Of a DNA stretch of 64,000 nt, positions 28,726 to 43,726 are shown one piece after another. Both the position numbers and the translations under genes were made by a program. Source of the stretch: Vibrio sp. CB1-14. Lineage in GTDB: Bacteria > Pseudomonadota > Gammaproteobacteria > Enterobacterales > Vibrionaceae. The DNA lies in contig NZ_CP115920.1 in the NCBI RefSeq assembly GCF_040412085.2, positions 186,001 through 250,000 on the forward strand. The letters run 5' to 3'. Under the pieces are notes generated by a model. The model ran no database searches, had not been told where the DNA came from, and was given only the letters and a program-made list of their open reading frames with translations. Positions within the stretch are counted from its first letter, which is position 1. Each line of letters starts with the position of its first letter.

Positions 28726-28932
28726 ATGATAATCAAATTAGATACCTCGGTATCAAATTAGGTTTTCAATGAACTGAGTGACCAATCGAGATTACTTTCT
28801 TGTAAAAGAACTTAGTCTTGGCACAGTCAATTCATTATCGTTCTGTTGGAACGATAATAGCTTTAAAATTACTTCTTACTTTTGAGTAAGGATGAGTTTT
28901 GAAGTCAGTATTCATTGAGCCGACAAAATCTT

Positions 28933-30484
<1,552 letters not shown>

Positions 30485-30607
30485 TACGAATAGATTATTG
30501 CGATGAGTGTTCACACAGATTGATTAGGTTTGTAAAGATAAAGAGATTTTGTTTTTGCTGAAAAGCGAAAACAGAAAATAGTAAGTGCCCAACACTTACT
30601 GCTTAGT

Positions 30608-30683
30608 GTCCCGTTCGTCTAGAGGCCTAGGACACCGCCCTTTCACGGCGGTAACAGGGGTTCGACTCCCCTACGGGATACCA
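30608..30683 (+). tRNA. tRNA-Glu (TTC)
   Basis: Cloverleaf with acceptor GTCCCGT/ACGGGAT, anticodon loop CTTTCAC and encoded CCA. First tRNA of the 16S-23S spacer. Confidence 0.97.
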
Positions 30684-30685
30684 TT

Positions 30686-30761
30686 GGGTCGTTAGCTCAG
30701 TTGGTAGAGCAGTTGACTTTTAATCAATTGGTCGCAGGTTCGAATCCTGCACGACCCACCA
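30686..30761 (+). tRNA. tRNA-Lys (TTT)
   Basis: Acceptor GGGTCGT/ACGACCC, anticodon loop CTTTTAA, T-arm GTTCGAATC, encoded CCA. It starts 2 nt after the Glu CCA end. Confidence 0.97.
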
Positions 30762-30790
30762 TTCCTTCTTTGAAGGAAGTCTCAAGACAT

Positions 30791-30866
30791 GGGGCTATAG
30801 CTCAGCTGGGAGAGCGCCTGCCTTGCACGCAGGAGGTCAGCAGTTCGATCCTGCTTAGCTCCACCA
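30791..30866 (+). tRNA. tRNA-Ala (TGC)
   Basis: Acceptor GGGGCTA/TAGCTCC, anticodon loop CTTGCAC, encoded CCA. Confidence 0.97.
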
Positions 30867-30896
30867 TTCTTGAACATTCCACGGAATGACTTTCGT

Positions 30897-30972
30897 GGGC
30901 GATTAGCTCAGTTGGGAGAGCACCTCCCTTACAAGGAGGGGGTCACTGGTTCGAGCCCGGTATCGCCCACCA
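30897..30972 (+). tRNA. tRNA-Val (TAC)
   Basis: Acceptor GGGCGAT/ATCGCCC, anticodon loop CTTACAA, encoded CCA. Last tRNA of the spacer; the Glu-Lys-Ala-Val order is known from Vibrio rrn operons. Confidence 0.97.
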
Positions 30973-31054
30973 TCTTTAAGCGCATTTCTTTTAGAAGAAA
31001 GGCTTTAAGTGCTCTTAAAAATGGTTTCGAAAGCTTTATTGCTGTAGAAAACAA

Positions 31055-31066
31055 GCTCTTTAACAA
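31055..31066 (+). promoter_or_regulatory. boxA antitermination site, 23S leader
   Basis: GCTCTTTAACAA, identical to the 16S leader copy. The stretch from here to the 23S start holds no gene. Confidence 0.75.
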
Positions 31067-31338
31067 TTTGGAAAGCTGACGAATAACATTTGATTAATGT
31101 TATTCATTTAAAAGTTCTCAAATCCTAGATGATTTAATCATTTAGGTACCAACACACATTCAAGTGTTCTTGGAAGTGACGAAAGTCCACTTTTTGCCTC
31201 TGCTTTTTCTTAAAAAGCGGAAACAAAGAGTTATTTGAGTCCGGCAAAATCGAGTCTGCATCATGTATAAAAATTGCAGACAACTTTGGTTGTTTAACGA
31301 CAATCTCGAGGTTTCTTTGAAACTCTTTGGGGTTGTAT

Positions 31339-34225
<2,887 letters not shown>

Positions 34226-34350
34226 ACAACACCCAAAGGGTTTTGATTGGACTCAAAGCAAGAACAAATTGAATGTGTAGAGAACGCATTAACAGCTTTC
34301 CGGATTTATTGTTTTCAGATTTTCAGAAAATCTGAAGGCAAAACAGAATT

Positions 34351-34470
34351 TGCTTGGCGACCATAGCATTGTGGACCCACCTGATTTCCATGCCGAACTC
34401 AGAAGTGAAACGCAATAGCGCCGATGGTAGTGTGGGGTTTCCCCATGTGAGAGTAGGACATCGCCAGGCT
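34351..34470 (+). rRNA. rrf: 5S ribosomal RNA
   Basis: TGCTTGGCGACC... with the conserved CCATGCCGAACTCAGAAGTG core and terminal pairing of TGCTTGGCGA with TCGCCAGGCT. About 120 nt. The 125 nt between 23S and 5S hold only spacer with a short hairpin (TTCAGATTTTCAGAAAATCTGAA). Confidence 0.95.
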
Positions 34471-34509
34471 TTGAATTTTGGACACTTGCAATAGCAAGTA
34501 TGCCACTGC

Positions 34510-34586
34510 GGAGTGGTAGTTCAGTTGGTTAGAATACCGGCCTGTCACGCCGGGGGTCGCGGGTTCGAGTCCCGTCCACTCCGCCA
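34510..34586 (+). tRNA. tRNA-Asp (GTC)
   Basis: Acceptor GGAGTGG/CCACTCC, anticodon loop CTGTCAC, encoded CCA. It is the distal tRNA of this rrn operon. Confidence 0.97.
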
Positions 34587-34593
34587 CTTATTA
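34576..34593 (+). repeat. 18-bp direct repeat, copy in tRNA-Asp 3' end
   Basis: CCACTCCGCCACTTATTA covers the last 11 bases of tRNA-Asp and 7 bases beyond. It recurs exactly at 34689-34706. Confidence 0.85.
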
Positions 34594-34594
34594 G

Positions 34595-34626
34595 AAAACC
34601 CGATGCGAAAGCGTCGGGTTTTTTAT
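34595..34626 (+). terminator. rrn operon terminator 1
   Basis: AAAACCCGATGC GAAA GCGTCGGGTTTTTT right after tRNA-Asp. Confidence 0.9.
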
Positions 34627-34662
34627 TATCTAAAACTTAGGTAACTTCCTTTTCAAGGAAGT

Positions 34663-34706
34663 CGAGTCCCGGTTGGATGCAACCCCAGCCACTCCGCCAC
34701 TTATTA
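34663..34706 (+). other. tRNA-Asp 3'-end remnant with 18-bp repeat
   Basis: TCGAGTCCCG followed by a small hairpin (GGTTGGATGCAACC) and then CCACTCCGCCACTTATTA, the exact repeat of the tRNA-Asp 3' end and its flank (copy at 34689-34706). The rest of the cloverleaf is missing, so this is a fragment, either from rrn-rrn recombination or from an integration scar. Confidence 0.6.
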
Positions 34707-34735
34707 AGAAGCCTCGTCTAACGACGAGGCTTTTT
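34706..34735 (+). terminator. rrn operon terminator 2
   Basis: AAGCCTCGT CTA ACGACGAGGCTTTTT, a second stem with T tail after the tRNA remnant. The following ~255 nt up to crcB hold no gene I can support; a TATATT at about 34957 may be part of the crcB promoter, and no fluoride riboswitch is recognisable. Confidence 0.9.
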
Positions 34736-34994
34736 GCTATCTGCAATATACTTCTTCTCAGTCTAGCTTTTCCATTCGTGAGCTTAGGTTTTTTAGCTCC
34801 AATCTTCTTTTCGTTTTAATTCGCGAACTAATTGTTGATTACAGTCTAAAAAGTGACGCATGTAACTTTTTAAATTTACTCGACAGCCAGATAGATTATC
34901 CGTTGGATTTTGTGGTTAAAAATGTGATGTTGGGTCGAATTTATTCGTTGTTGGTATATTATTACCTTTTCAATTCATAGTTTGGGATTAGGTG

Positions 34995-35378
34995 ATGGGG
35001 CAGTTTTCAGTTTTAGGTTTTATTGCATTGGGCGGTGCTGTCGGGGCTTGTTCGAGATATTTGATATCAGAGCTTTGTGTTGCACTTTTCGGTCGTGGTT
35101 TTCCTTACGGTACGTTAACCGTCAATGTGGTTGGCTCGTTTATTATGGGGCTATTGATTGCAGCATTCGAAGCTGAAATTTTTGCGCCTGATCCATGGCG
35201 TCAAATCATTGGTCTTGGCTTCTTAGGTGCACTTACGACATTCTCTACGTTTTCTATGGATAACGTACTCCTGATGCAGCAGGGGGCGTTTCTGAAGATG
35301 GGACTAAATATATTGCTCAATGTTGTTTTGAGTATCTCAGCTTGTTGGATTGGTTTTCAGATGCTGACCAAAAGTTAA
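34995..35378 (+). CDS. crcB: Fluoride ion channel CrcB (Fluc)
   Basis: Small dual-topology membrane channel that exports fluoride. A 127-aa protein with four hydrophobic helices and the family motifs GGAVGACSRYLIS, PYGTLTVNVVGSFIMG and GFLGALTTFSTFS. ATG 34995 follows GGGATTAGG; a GTG directly before it (34992) is also possible. It lies between the rrn operon and the thiamine operon and appears monocistronic. Confidence 0.93.
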   Translation: MGQFSVLGFIALGGAVGACSRYLISELCVALFGRGFPYGTLTVNVVGSFIMGLLIAAFEAEIFAPDPWRQIIGLGFLGALTTFSTFSMDNVLLMQQGAFLKMGLNILLNVVLSISACWIGFQMLTKS

Positions 35379-35400
35379 ACGAAAAACTTCCATGTCCTGT

Positions 35401-35430
35401 TGATGTATTAAAACTAATTCCTTTATAATC
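35401..35430 (+). promoter_or_regulatory. Likely thi operon promoter
   Basis: TTGATG, 18-bp spacer, TATAAT. Transcription would begin just before the TPP aptamer. Confidence 0.6.
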
Positions 35431-35440
35431 GAGTCAATAC

Positions 35441-35523
35441 TTGTCGGAGTGCCCATAGGGCTGAGACCGTTAATTCGGGATCCGTTGAACCTGATCTGGT
35501 TAGTACCAGCGAAGGGAACAAGA
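35441..35523 (+). promoter_or_regulatory. TPP riboswitch (thi box)
   Basis: Contains the conserved GGAGTGCCC, GGGCTGAGA, CCGTTGAACCTGATCTGG and TTAGTACCAGCGAAGGGAAC of the THI element. It senses thiamine pyrophosphate and controls thiC and the genes after it. About 120 nt separate it from thiC. Confidence 0.96.
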
Positions 35524-35604
35524 GAATAGAACTAGCATCATATTCTATTTATCAAATAGCGCACGCTATTGTGGTTGATACCTCTTGTATTCACACATCC
35601 GTCA

Positions 35605-37569
<1,965 letters not shown>

Positions 37570-37593
37570 CTACCATAATCTAAGGAGCTTCCG

Positions 37594-38838
37594 TTGAAAC
37601 TCATGCTGCCCATTGGCGCAGACGCTTTGAATCGTCATATTCATCGTGTTCTCGGCCTAGCAAAACAAGTCGGCTTCTCAACCGAAAACATCGTCGTCTC
37701 ATCTTCTGAAGAAGGTGAAGCGGTCATTATCCAGCACGAAGAAAGCGCCCGTTATATTTCGAGTGACGTTTTCGGCTCTACTTTCCGTTTGGGAGATAGC
37801 GCTATAGATAATGATATCCGTGTAAGGTATTTGCACAACATGGATGAAAATCATCTTTCAGCCTCACTAGCTACTGCCACACAAGGTGATGTCTATGTAG
37901 CAGTAGCAAGTGGCTCTCGATGGCTCGATGTTTGGTCTTGTAGAGAAAACGTCATCAAGGCTTCTGCGGCAGCTTCTTTGATTACAGACCACACCGAGCA
38001 TTTGGCTTGGCTCGTAGTAAGTATTGCTCTCGACTTTCCTCTCGAAGATGCGGTTATGCTCGCCAGAGCGGGATGTGTTTCACGTGAAACATGGCCAAGT
38101 CACTTAGACCAGTTCCCCGTTCCAGTCATAGAAAATACGAATTTAGGTATACGTGTTGGCTGGGCAGTTGAGGCATCGACTCTACCATTTCCGACTGTAA
38201 TTAAATCAAAGCTTGGGCTCTATCCTGTTGTCGATAATGTTGATTGGGTAGCACGATTACTAGAACTGGGCACTAAAACGGTACAGCTTAGAATCAAGCA
38301 GCCTGACCTGCCTAACCTGGAACAGCAGATTGAAAAAGCGATCGAGCTTGGTCGAAGACATGATGCTCAAGTGTTCATCAATGACTATTGGCAGCTAGCG
38401 ATTAAGCATGGTGCTTACGGCGTTCACTTAGGTCAAGAAGACATTGAAGTGGCAAATCTCAAGAGACTTGCAGAAAAAGGAATTGCGCTTGGTCTATCTA
38501 CTCACGGCTATTATGAGTTGCTGCGCATCGTTCAAATTCACCCTAGCTACATTGCGCTCGGCCACATCTTCCCAACCACAACCAAAGACATGCCTTCAAG
38601 ACCGCAAGGTTTGATACGACTGGAGCTCTATCAGCGACTGATTGATTCGATACCTTACGGTCAGGAACTGGGATATCCAACAGTAGCCATTGGTGGCATT
38701 GATTTGAAGACTGCAGCACCAGTTTGGAGTTGTGGTGTGACAAGTTTGGCAGTAGTACGAGCAATCACATTGGCTGATGATGTACCCGCCGTTATTCAAC
38801 AATTTGAGTCAATCATGGATGGTCGTCTTGATGGTTAA
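37594..38838 (+). CDS. thiE: Thiamine-phosphate synthase ThiE with an extra N-terminal domain
   Basis: Joins HMP-PP and thiazole phosphate. The ThiE TIM barrel occupies residues about 205-405: LYPVVDNVDW, KTVQLRIKQ, FINDYWQLAIKHGAYGVHLGQEDI, GLSTHGYYE, YIALGHIFPTTTKDMPS and VAIGGIDL, with the expected catalytic and phosphate-binding residues. The first ~200 residues are not part of a normal ThiE (about 210 aa); the piece SIALDFPLEDAVMLARAGCVSRETW resembles the C-terminal helix of ThiD-type kinases but no ATP site is apparent. Start is TTG 37594, six bases after AAGGAG. A perfect parS site lies inside the gene. Confidence 0.9.
   Translation: MKLMLPIGADALNRHIHRVLGLAKQVGFSTENIVVSSSEEGEAVIIQHEESARYISSDVFGSTFRLGDSAIDNDIRVRYLHNMDENHLSASLATATQGDVYVAVASGSRWLDVWSCRENVIKASAAASLITDHTEHLAWLVVSIALDFPLEDAVMLARAGCVSRETWPSHLDQFPVPVIENTNLGIRVGWAVEASTLPFPTVIKSKLGLYPVVDNVDWVARLLELGTKTVQLRIKQPDLPNLEQQIEKAIELGRRHDAQVFINDYWQLAIKHGAYGVHLGQEDIEVANLKRLAEKGIALGLSTHGYYELLRIVQIHPSYIALGHIFPTTTKDMPSRPQGLIRLELYQRLIDSIPYGQELGYPTVAIGGIDLKTAAPVWSCGVTSLAVVRAITLADDVPAVIQQFESIMDGRLDG
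38076..38091. promoter_or_regulatory. parS site 1 (ParB binding)
   Basis: TGTTTCACGTGAAACA, an exact match to the chromosomal parS consensus, within the thiE coding sequence. Confidence 0.93.
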
Positions 38839-39598
38839 TGATGGCCAATTTAAGCAGTATCTGCGCCAAATCAGTCTTCCGAACATAGGTGAAGAAGGGC
38901 AGAGCAAGTTGCTCAAGGCCAATGTGCTTATTGTTGGCTGTGGGGGACTTGGAACCGCAGCGAGCATGTATTTAGTAGGGGGCGGAGTAGGCAGTGTAAC
39001 TATTGCTGACGATGATGCAGTTGAGATTTCTAACTTACCTCGACAGGTAACTTATCACGCGAAAGATGTTGGATTCGCTAAAGTCGAATGTTTGAAGGCC
39101 AGCCTGAAGCAACAGAATCCAGATATTAGAGTGCGAAGTATTAACAAAAAGCTTGATGGCAATCAGTTGTTATTAGAGATCACTTTAGCGGATGTTGTGG
39201 TTGATTGCTCAGATAACCTAGCAACTAGACATGCCATAAATGCTTACGGTAAACAAAGTAACACCGACCTCGTTAGCGCAGCAGCAATCGGTTGGGACGG
39301 GCAACTCAGTGTTTTTCCGTTCTCATCGACTCGTGAGATTGCCTGTTATCGGTGCTTGTATCCCTTTGATGAAATCAAAGGCAGCAGCCGATGTTCAGAG
39401 TCATCTGTCATGGGGCCAGTGGTTGGCATGATGGGACTTTACCAAGCTCTAGAAACGATAAAGTTGCTTGCAGGTGTCCACCCTCAGGTTACCCAGAAAA
39501 AAACACCGACATTGAAGTTATTCGATGGACTAAATGGTCAATGGCAAACACTACAGATTGCTCGTGAGCAAACTTGTACGGTTTGCTCCACCGACTGA
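38831..39598 (+). CDS. thiF: Sulfur carrier protein adenylyltransferase ThiF
   Basis: E1-like enzyme that adenylates the C-terminus of ThiS. Rossmann motif LIVGCGGLGTAASMYL, the DNLATRHAIN block, zinc ligands CYRC and CTVC, and the extra Cys in SSRCSESS where E. coli ThiF has its acyl-disulfide Cys. About 255 aa. ATG 38831 overlaps the thiE stop by 8 nt; the longer open frame upstream is not family sequence. Confidence 0.94.
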   Translation: MVNDGQFKQYLRQISLPNIGEEGQSKLLKANVLIVGCGGLGTAASMYLVGGGVGSVTIADDDAVEISNLPRQVTYHAKDVGFAKVECLKASLKQQNPDIRVRSINKKLDGNQLLLEITLADVVVDCSDNLATRHAINAYGKQSNTDLVSAAAIGWDGQLSVFPFSSTREIACYRCLYPFDEIKGSSRCSESSVMGPVVGMMGLYQALETIKLLAGVHPQVTQKKTPTLKLFDGLNGQWQTLQIAREQTCTVCSTD

Positions 39599-39643
39599 GT
39601 ACACCATGGTGTGTAGTCACAGATTTTGCACGCGAGAACAAAA

Positions 39644-39847
39644 ATGATTCAAGTAACAGTTAATAACACATTACAGAATACGAAAAGAGACAGCCTACTC
39701 GAGGATCTTATTAAAGGTCTCGATATCGATACCCATGGGTGTGCCATTGCGGTCGATGACCAAATTGTGCCACGAACTGAGTGGTCGACGTTTGTCGTCA
39801 AAAATGACATGTCCATTAACATCTTCCAAGCCATTGCAGGGGGCTAA
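39644..39847 (+). CDS. thiS: Sulfur carrier protein ThiS
   Basis: A 67-aa ubiquitin-fold sulfur carrier ending in the obligatory Gly-Gly (IFQAIAGG), which ThiF adenylates and which gives sulfur to ThiG. Start 39644 (MIQVTVNN) is the family start; an upstream TTG at 39626 is in frame. Ribosome site is weak (CGAGAAC). Confidence 0.93.
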   Translation: MIQVTVNNTLQNTKRDSLLEDLIKGLDIDTHGCAIAVDDQIVPRTEWSTFVVKNDMSINIFQAIAGG

Positions 39848-39850
39848 TTC

Positions 39851-40618
39851 ATGCTAACAATTGCCAATAAAACTTTTGAATCACGTCTGTTTACTGGAAC
39901 CGGAAAGTTCTCGGATCAGTCTCTTATGGTTCAGGCTATTGCGGAAAGTGGTTCACAGCTAGCGACGATGGCGCTCAAGCGCGTAGATCTACAAGGTCAG
40001 GATGACAACATCTTACGACCATTGATTGAGAACAAGATTAATCTGTTGCCTAACACTTCAGGCGCTAAGAATGCCAAAGACGCCATCTTCGCTGCACATC
40101 TTGCTAGAGAAGCATTGGGCACGAATTGGCTGAAGTTAGAGATTCACCCAGATCCGAAGTACTTACTACCAGACCCGATCGAGACGTTAAAAGCTGCCGA
40201 GCAGCTAGTTAAAGATGGATTCGTCGTTCTGCCATATTGTCATAGTGATCCAACGCTATGTAAGCATCTTGAGGAAGTAGGGTGTGCCGCTGTGATGCCA
40301 CTTGGAGCTCCAATAGGAAGCAACAAAGGCATCGTCAGTAGAGACTTTTTAGAAATTATAATCGAACAAGCGAACGTTCCGGTTGTGGTTGATGCAGGTA
40401 TCGGGGCACCATCACATGCAGCGCTTGCGATGGAAATGGGGGCTGATGCTGTCTTGGTCAATACCGCTATCGCTGCTGCCGCTGATCCGGTTGCTATGGC
40501 TAAAGCGTTTAAGCTAGCAGTAGAGTCAGGAAGACTAGCATACGAAAGTGGTCTAGCAGGTACCGTAAATCATGCCGTGGCCTCGAGTCCGCTAACCGCG
40601 TTTCTAGATTCAGAGTAG
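39851..40618 (+). CDS. thiG: Thiazole synthase ThiG
   Basis: Forms the thiazole ring from DXP, ThiS-thiocarboxylate and dehydroglycine. The (beta/alpha)8 barrel shows [18 protein letters not shown] with the Schiff-base Lys, [38 protein letters not shown] and [29 protein letters not shown]. 255 aa. It starts 3 nt after thiS. Confidence 0.97.
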   Translation: MLTIANKTFESRLFTGTGKFSDQSLMVQAIAESGSQLATMALKRVDLQGQDDNILRPLIENKINLLPNTSGAKNAKDAIFAAHLAREALGTNWLKLEIHPDPKYLLPDPIETLKAAEQLVKDGFVVLPYCHSDPTLCKHLEEVGCAAVMPLGAPIGSNKGIVSRDFLEIIIEQANVPVVVDAGIGAPSHAALAMEMGADAVLVNTAIAAAADPVAMAKAFKLAVESGRLAYESGLAGTVNHAVASSPLTAFLDSE

Positions 40619-40627
40619 GAGAGCAAA

Positions 40628-41740
40628 ATGAGCTTTGTTCAGGAGCATGCTAAGTATAACTGGGATGATATTCGTCTTTCTATTTATGCGAAATCGGCGC
40701 GTGATGTAGAGCGAGCACTGTCTAAACCGCGACTCGACTTAGAAGACTTTAAGGCACTTATTAGTCCTGCCGCAGAACCCTACTTAGAACAAATGGCTCA
40801 GCGTTCATATGCATTAACTCGAAAGCGATTCGGGTACACCATGTCCATGTATATACCTTTGTACCTTTCCAACTTGTGCGCCAATGCTTGTACCTATTGC
40901 GGTTTTTCAATGGAAAATCGCATTAAACGAAAGACGCTCAGTACTGAAGAAATAGAGCGTGAGTGCGACGTAATCAAACAGATGGGTTTCGACAATATTC
41001 TTTTGGTCACAGGTGAGCACGAGAACAAAGTAGGTATGAAATACTTCCAACAAGTGTTGCCAGAAATCAAAAAGCACTTTAGCTATTTGGCGATGGAAGT
41101 TCAGCCTTTGGATACCCAAGAGTATGCGTCCCTAAAACAGCACGGCCTCGATGCTGTCATGGTTTATCAGGAAACGTATCATCGCTCTACATATGCGCAG
41201 CACCATCTTCGCGGCAATAAAATGGATTTCAACTACCGACTTGAAACGCCTGATAGATTGGCACAAGCAGGAATCGACAAGATCGGCATTGGTTCACTAA
41301 TAGGATTAGAAGAGTGGCGCACCGATTGTTTCTTTGTTGCAGCCCACCTTCAGTACTTAGAGAGCCGTTATTGGAAGACACGATACTCAATTTCTTTTCC
41401 GCGACTTCGACCTTGTGAGGGCGCATTACAACCGAAATCGGTGATGACAGATAAGCAACTAGTGCAGCTTATCTGCGCCTACCGCTTGTTCAACAATGAA
41501 GTCGAACTCTCACTGTCGACTCGTGAATCCGCGACCTTCCGCGATCAGGTTTACCCACTAGGTATCACGAGTATTAGTGCAGCATCAAAAACTCAGCCAG
41601 GTGGCTACGCGGATGACCAAGAAGAGCTAGAACAGTTCGCAATCAGTGATGAGCGCAGTGCTGCTATGGTTGCTGAGTCGGTGAAACGTGTTGGTATGGA
41701 ACCGGTTTGGAAAGACTGGCATCAGTCCTACTCAGGTTAG
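40628..41740 (+). CDS. thiH: 2-iminoacetate synthase ThiH
   Basis: Radical-SAM tyrosine lyase that supplies dehydroglycine for the thiazole. Cluster motif CANACTYCGF (CX3CX2C) near residue 85, then VTGEHE, YQETYHRSTY and the C-terminal QFAISDERS segment. 370 aa, the size of the E. coli enzyme. AGGAG ribosome site. Last gene of the operon; a parS site and a terminator follow. Confidence 0.96.
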   Translation: MSFVQEHAKYNWDDIRLSIYAKSARDVERALSKPRLDLEDFKALISPAAEPYLEQMAQRSYALTRKRFGYTMSMYIPLYLSNLCANACTYCGFSMENRIKRKTLSTEEIERECDVIKQMGFDNILLVTGEHENKVGMKYFQQVLPEIKKHFSYLAMEVQPLDTQEYASLKQHGLDAVMVYQETYHRSTYAQHHLRGNKMDFNYRLETPDRLAQAGIDKIGIGSLIGLEEWRTDCFFVAAHLQYLESRYWKTRYSISFPRLRPCEGALQPKSVMTDKQLVQLICAYRLFNNEVELSLSTRESATFRDQVYPLGITSISAASKTQPGGYADDQEELEQFAISDERSAAMVAESVKRVGMEPVWKDWHQSYSG

Positions 41741-41751
41741 ATGTCTAACCA

Positions 41752-41767
41752 TGTTTCACGTGAAACC
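41752..41767. promoter_or_regulatory. parS site 2 (ParB binding)
   Basis: TGTTTCACGTGAAACC, 15 of 16 bases of the parS consensus, in the gap between thiH and the peptidase gene, 3.7 kb from parS site 1. Confidence 0.9.
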
Positions 41768-41799
41768 AAAAAGGCGCTGGAATTCCAGCGCCCTTTTAT
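41768..41799. terminator. Bidirectional terminator, thiH/peptidase
   Basis: GGCGCTGGAATTCCAGCGCC is a perfect 20-bp palindrome with AAAAA before and TTTT after, between convergent genes. Confidence 0.9.
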
Positions 41800-41817
41800 T
41801 TCTTCGAGCCTAACGAG

Positions 41818-43605
41818 CTAGAGCGGTTGGCAAGCTGTTTCCAGCCAAGCTAGTGCATCACAGGTAACTAGTGGTGAAACGTCATTCCACACTTTTTGGT
41901 GATAGTCGTTCAACCAAGTGATTTCTGTTTCCGTTAGCATATCAGCCACGATGTTGCGCTTGTCGATAGGGCATCGAGTAAGTGACTCGAAACCAAACAT
42001 AGAACTATCACCAGCTGTTGCTTTCTCAACGACCAACTCAAGGTTCTCGATACGAATACCGAACTCATCTGCACGGTAGTATCCTGGTTCGTTTGATAGC
42101 ACCATACCAGGTACTAGCGGCGTATTGTTTACGGCTTTCGCGATGCGCTGCGGTCCTTCGTGAACACTCAGGAAGTGGCCGACACCATGGCCAGTGCCAT
42201 GGTCATAATCAAAACCATTTGCCCACAAATGTTGACGAGCTAGAACGTCCAGTTGATGACCACAAGTACCCTTCGGGAATAGTGCGGTAGCCAGACCAAT
42301 GTGACCTTTTAGTACCAATGTAAACTGGCGCTTCATCTCATCTGTTGGGGTACCTATCGCAATGGTACGCGTGATGTCAGTGGTACCATCGAGGTACTGG
42401 CCACCTGAATCAACCAAGTACAAGGTATCTTGAACTAGCGATCCAGGAACCTCTTGATTCGCATGGTTGTAGTGACACATGGCCGCGTTACCTGCGGAGG
42501 CAGAAATAGTATCGAAACTAAGATCTATCAAAGTTGGATCAACTCGGCGGAATGCTTCCAACTTGTCACTGACTACTGCTTCATCAGAAAGGTTGCCTTT
42601 AGCGACTTCACTATCGAGCCAGCTTAAAAAGTTAACCATTGCTGCGCCGTCGCGCACATGGCTGCTACGCATGCCTTCAACTTCAACGCTGTTCTTGGCC
42701 GCTTTTGGCATTAAACATGGGTCAGCAAGGTCGAGAAGTTTGGCACCATATTGCTCCAACTTTAGCTGAAACCAAGCATTACTTGTCGCTGGGTCTAGGG
42801 TGACTTTTTTGCCTTTCAACGATTCTAGTTCAGTCTCCAAAGACGATGGAAGGCAGACTTCAACACCTGCACCTACATGGTCGGTAAATTCGTTCATGTC
42901 ATCGATGCGCGTTGGGTCAATAAAGAACTTAGTTGAGCCATCTGAGTAAAGGATCGCGTGAGCCAGCAATACAGGAAGACGTGAAACATCAAGACCGCGG
43001 ACATTTAAAAGCCAGCAAATTGAATCAAGCTCAGTAATGATAGCGGCATCAGCGCCACTGCTTGCTAGGTTTTGTGCTAGCTGGGTACGTTTATCTAGGC
43101 TTGATTGGCCGACCTTGTCTAGTGGCATTAAACGAACGTTACTTAATTGAGCAGCTGGGCGATCGCTCCAGAAAAGATCAATTGGGTTATCGTTAACAGC
43201 AACCAGTTCGTAGCGACCTGCAAGTTTTTCTAGTGCATTCTGGTACCAGTTACCTCTATGCATGCGAGGGTCTACACCGATTCGAGCACCGAGCTCAAGA
43301 GTTTCAATCGACCAATCCAGCGGTGGCTGCTCGATAAGGTGACAGTATTCAAAACTATCTGCTGGAACTTGCTTACGAACTTGAACCGTGTAGCGACCAT
43401 CGACAAAAATAGCGGCTCTATCTCGCGTGACAACAGCAGCACCCGCAGAGCCGGTAAATTGAGTTAGCCAATGAAGACGCTCGTTATGAGCGGGTACGTA
43501 CTCGCCTAAGTACTCATCTTCATGAGCAACAATAAACGCATCGAGGTCGTTGTTAGAAAGCCAAGATTGAATCTGTTCAACACGGCCAGAAATATGTTCC
43601 TGCAT
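41818..43605 (-). CDS. Aminopeptidase P family protein (long form)
   Basis: A metallopeptidase of family M24 that cleaves Xaa-Pro N-terminal bonds. The 595-aa protein has the three-domain layout of eukaryote-like aminopeptidase P: two creatinase-type N-terminal domains and a pita-bread catalytic domain from about residue 305. Metal ligands are visible in LYLVDSGGQYLDGTTDITRT (two Asp), GTGHGVGHFLSVHEGP (His), NEPGYY (Glu) and RIENLELV (Glu). Start 43605 (MQEHISGR) has AAGGAA at good distance; ATGs at 43623 and 43638 are also in frame. Confidence 0.9.
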   Translation of the reverse strand: MQEHISGRVEQIQSWLSNNDLDAFIVAHEDEYLGEYVPAHNERLHWLTQFTGSAGAAVVTRDRAAIFVDGRYTVQVRKQVPADSFEYCHLIEQPPLDWSIETLELGARIGVDPRMHRGNWYQNALEKLAGRYELVAVNDNPIDLFWSDRPAAQLSNVRLMPLDKVGQSSLDKRTQLAQNLASSGADAAIITELDSICWLLNVRGLDVSRLPVLLAHAILYSDGSTKFFIDPTRIDDMNEFTDHVGAGVEVCLPSSLETELESLKGKKVTLDPATSNAWFQLKLEQYGAKLLDLADPCLMPKAAKNSVEVEGMRSSHVRDGAAMVNFLSWLDSEVAKGNLSDEAVVSDKLEAFRRVDPTLIDLSFDTISASAGNAAMCHYNHANQEVPGSLVQDTLYLVDSGGQYLDGTTDITRTIAIGTPTDEMKRQFTLVLKGHIGLATALFPKGTCGHQLDVLARQHLWANGFDYDHGTGHGVGHFLSVHEGPQRIAKAVNNTPLVPGMVLSNEPGYYRADEFGIRIENLELVVEKATAGDSSMFGFESLTRCPIDKRNIVADMLTETEITWLNDYHQKVWNDVSPLVTCDALAWLETACQPL

Positions 43606-43726
43606 CTGTAGTTCCTTTGTCATGGCGAAATAGGTCACCTTGCTATTATTTTGGTCTATAAGCTAGCGCTTTTGTGGACGATATACAAACGATTCTGCGA
43701 GTCGGTTAGCAGGCTCTGCGTGTCGC

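Noticed and set aside
34736..34994. Possible fluoride riboswitch before crcB
   Set aside because: No crcB-motif consensus could be found in the leader.
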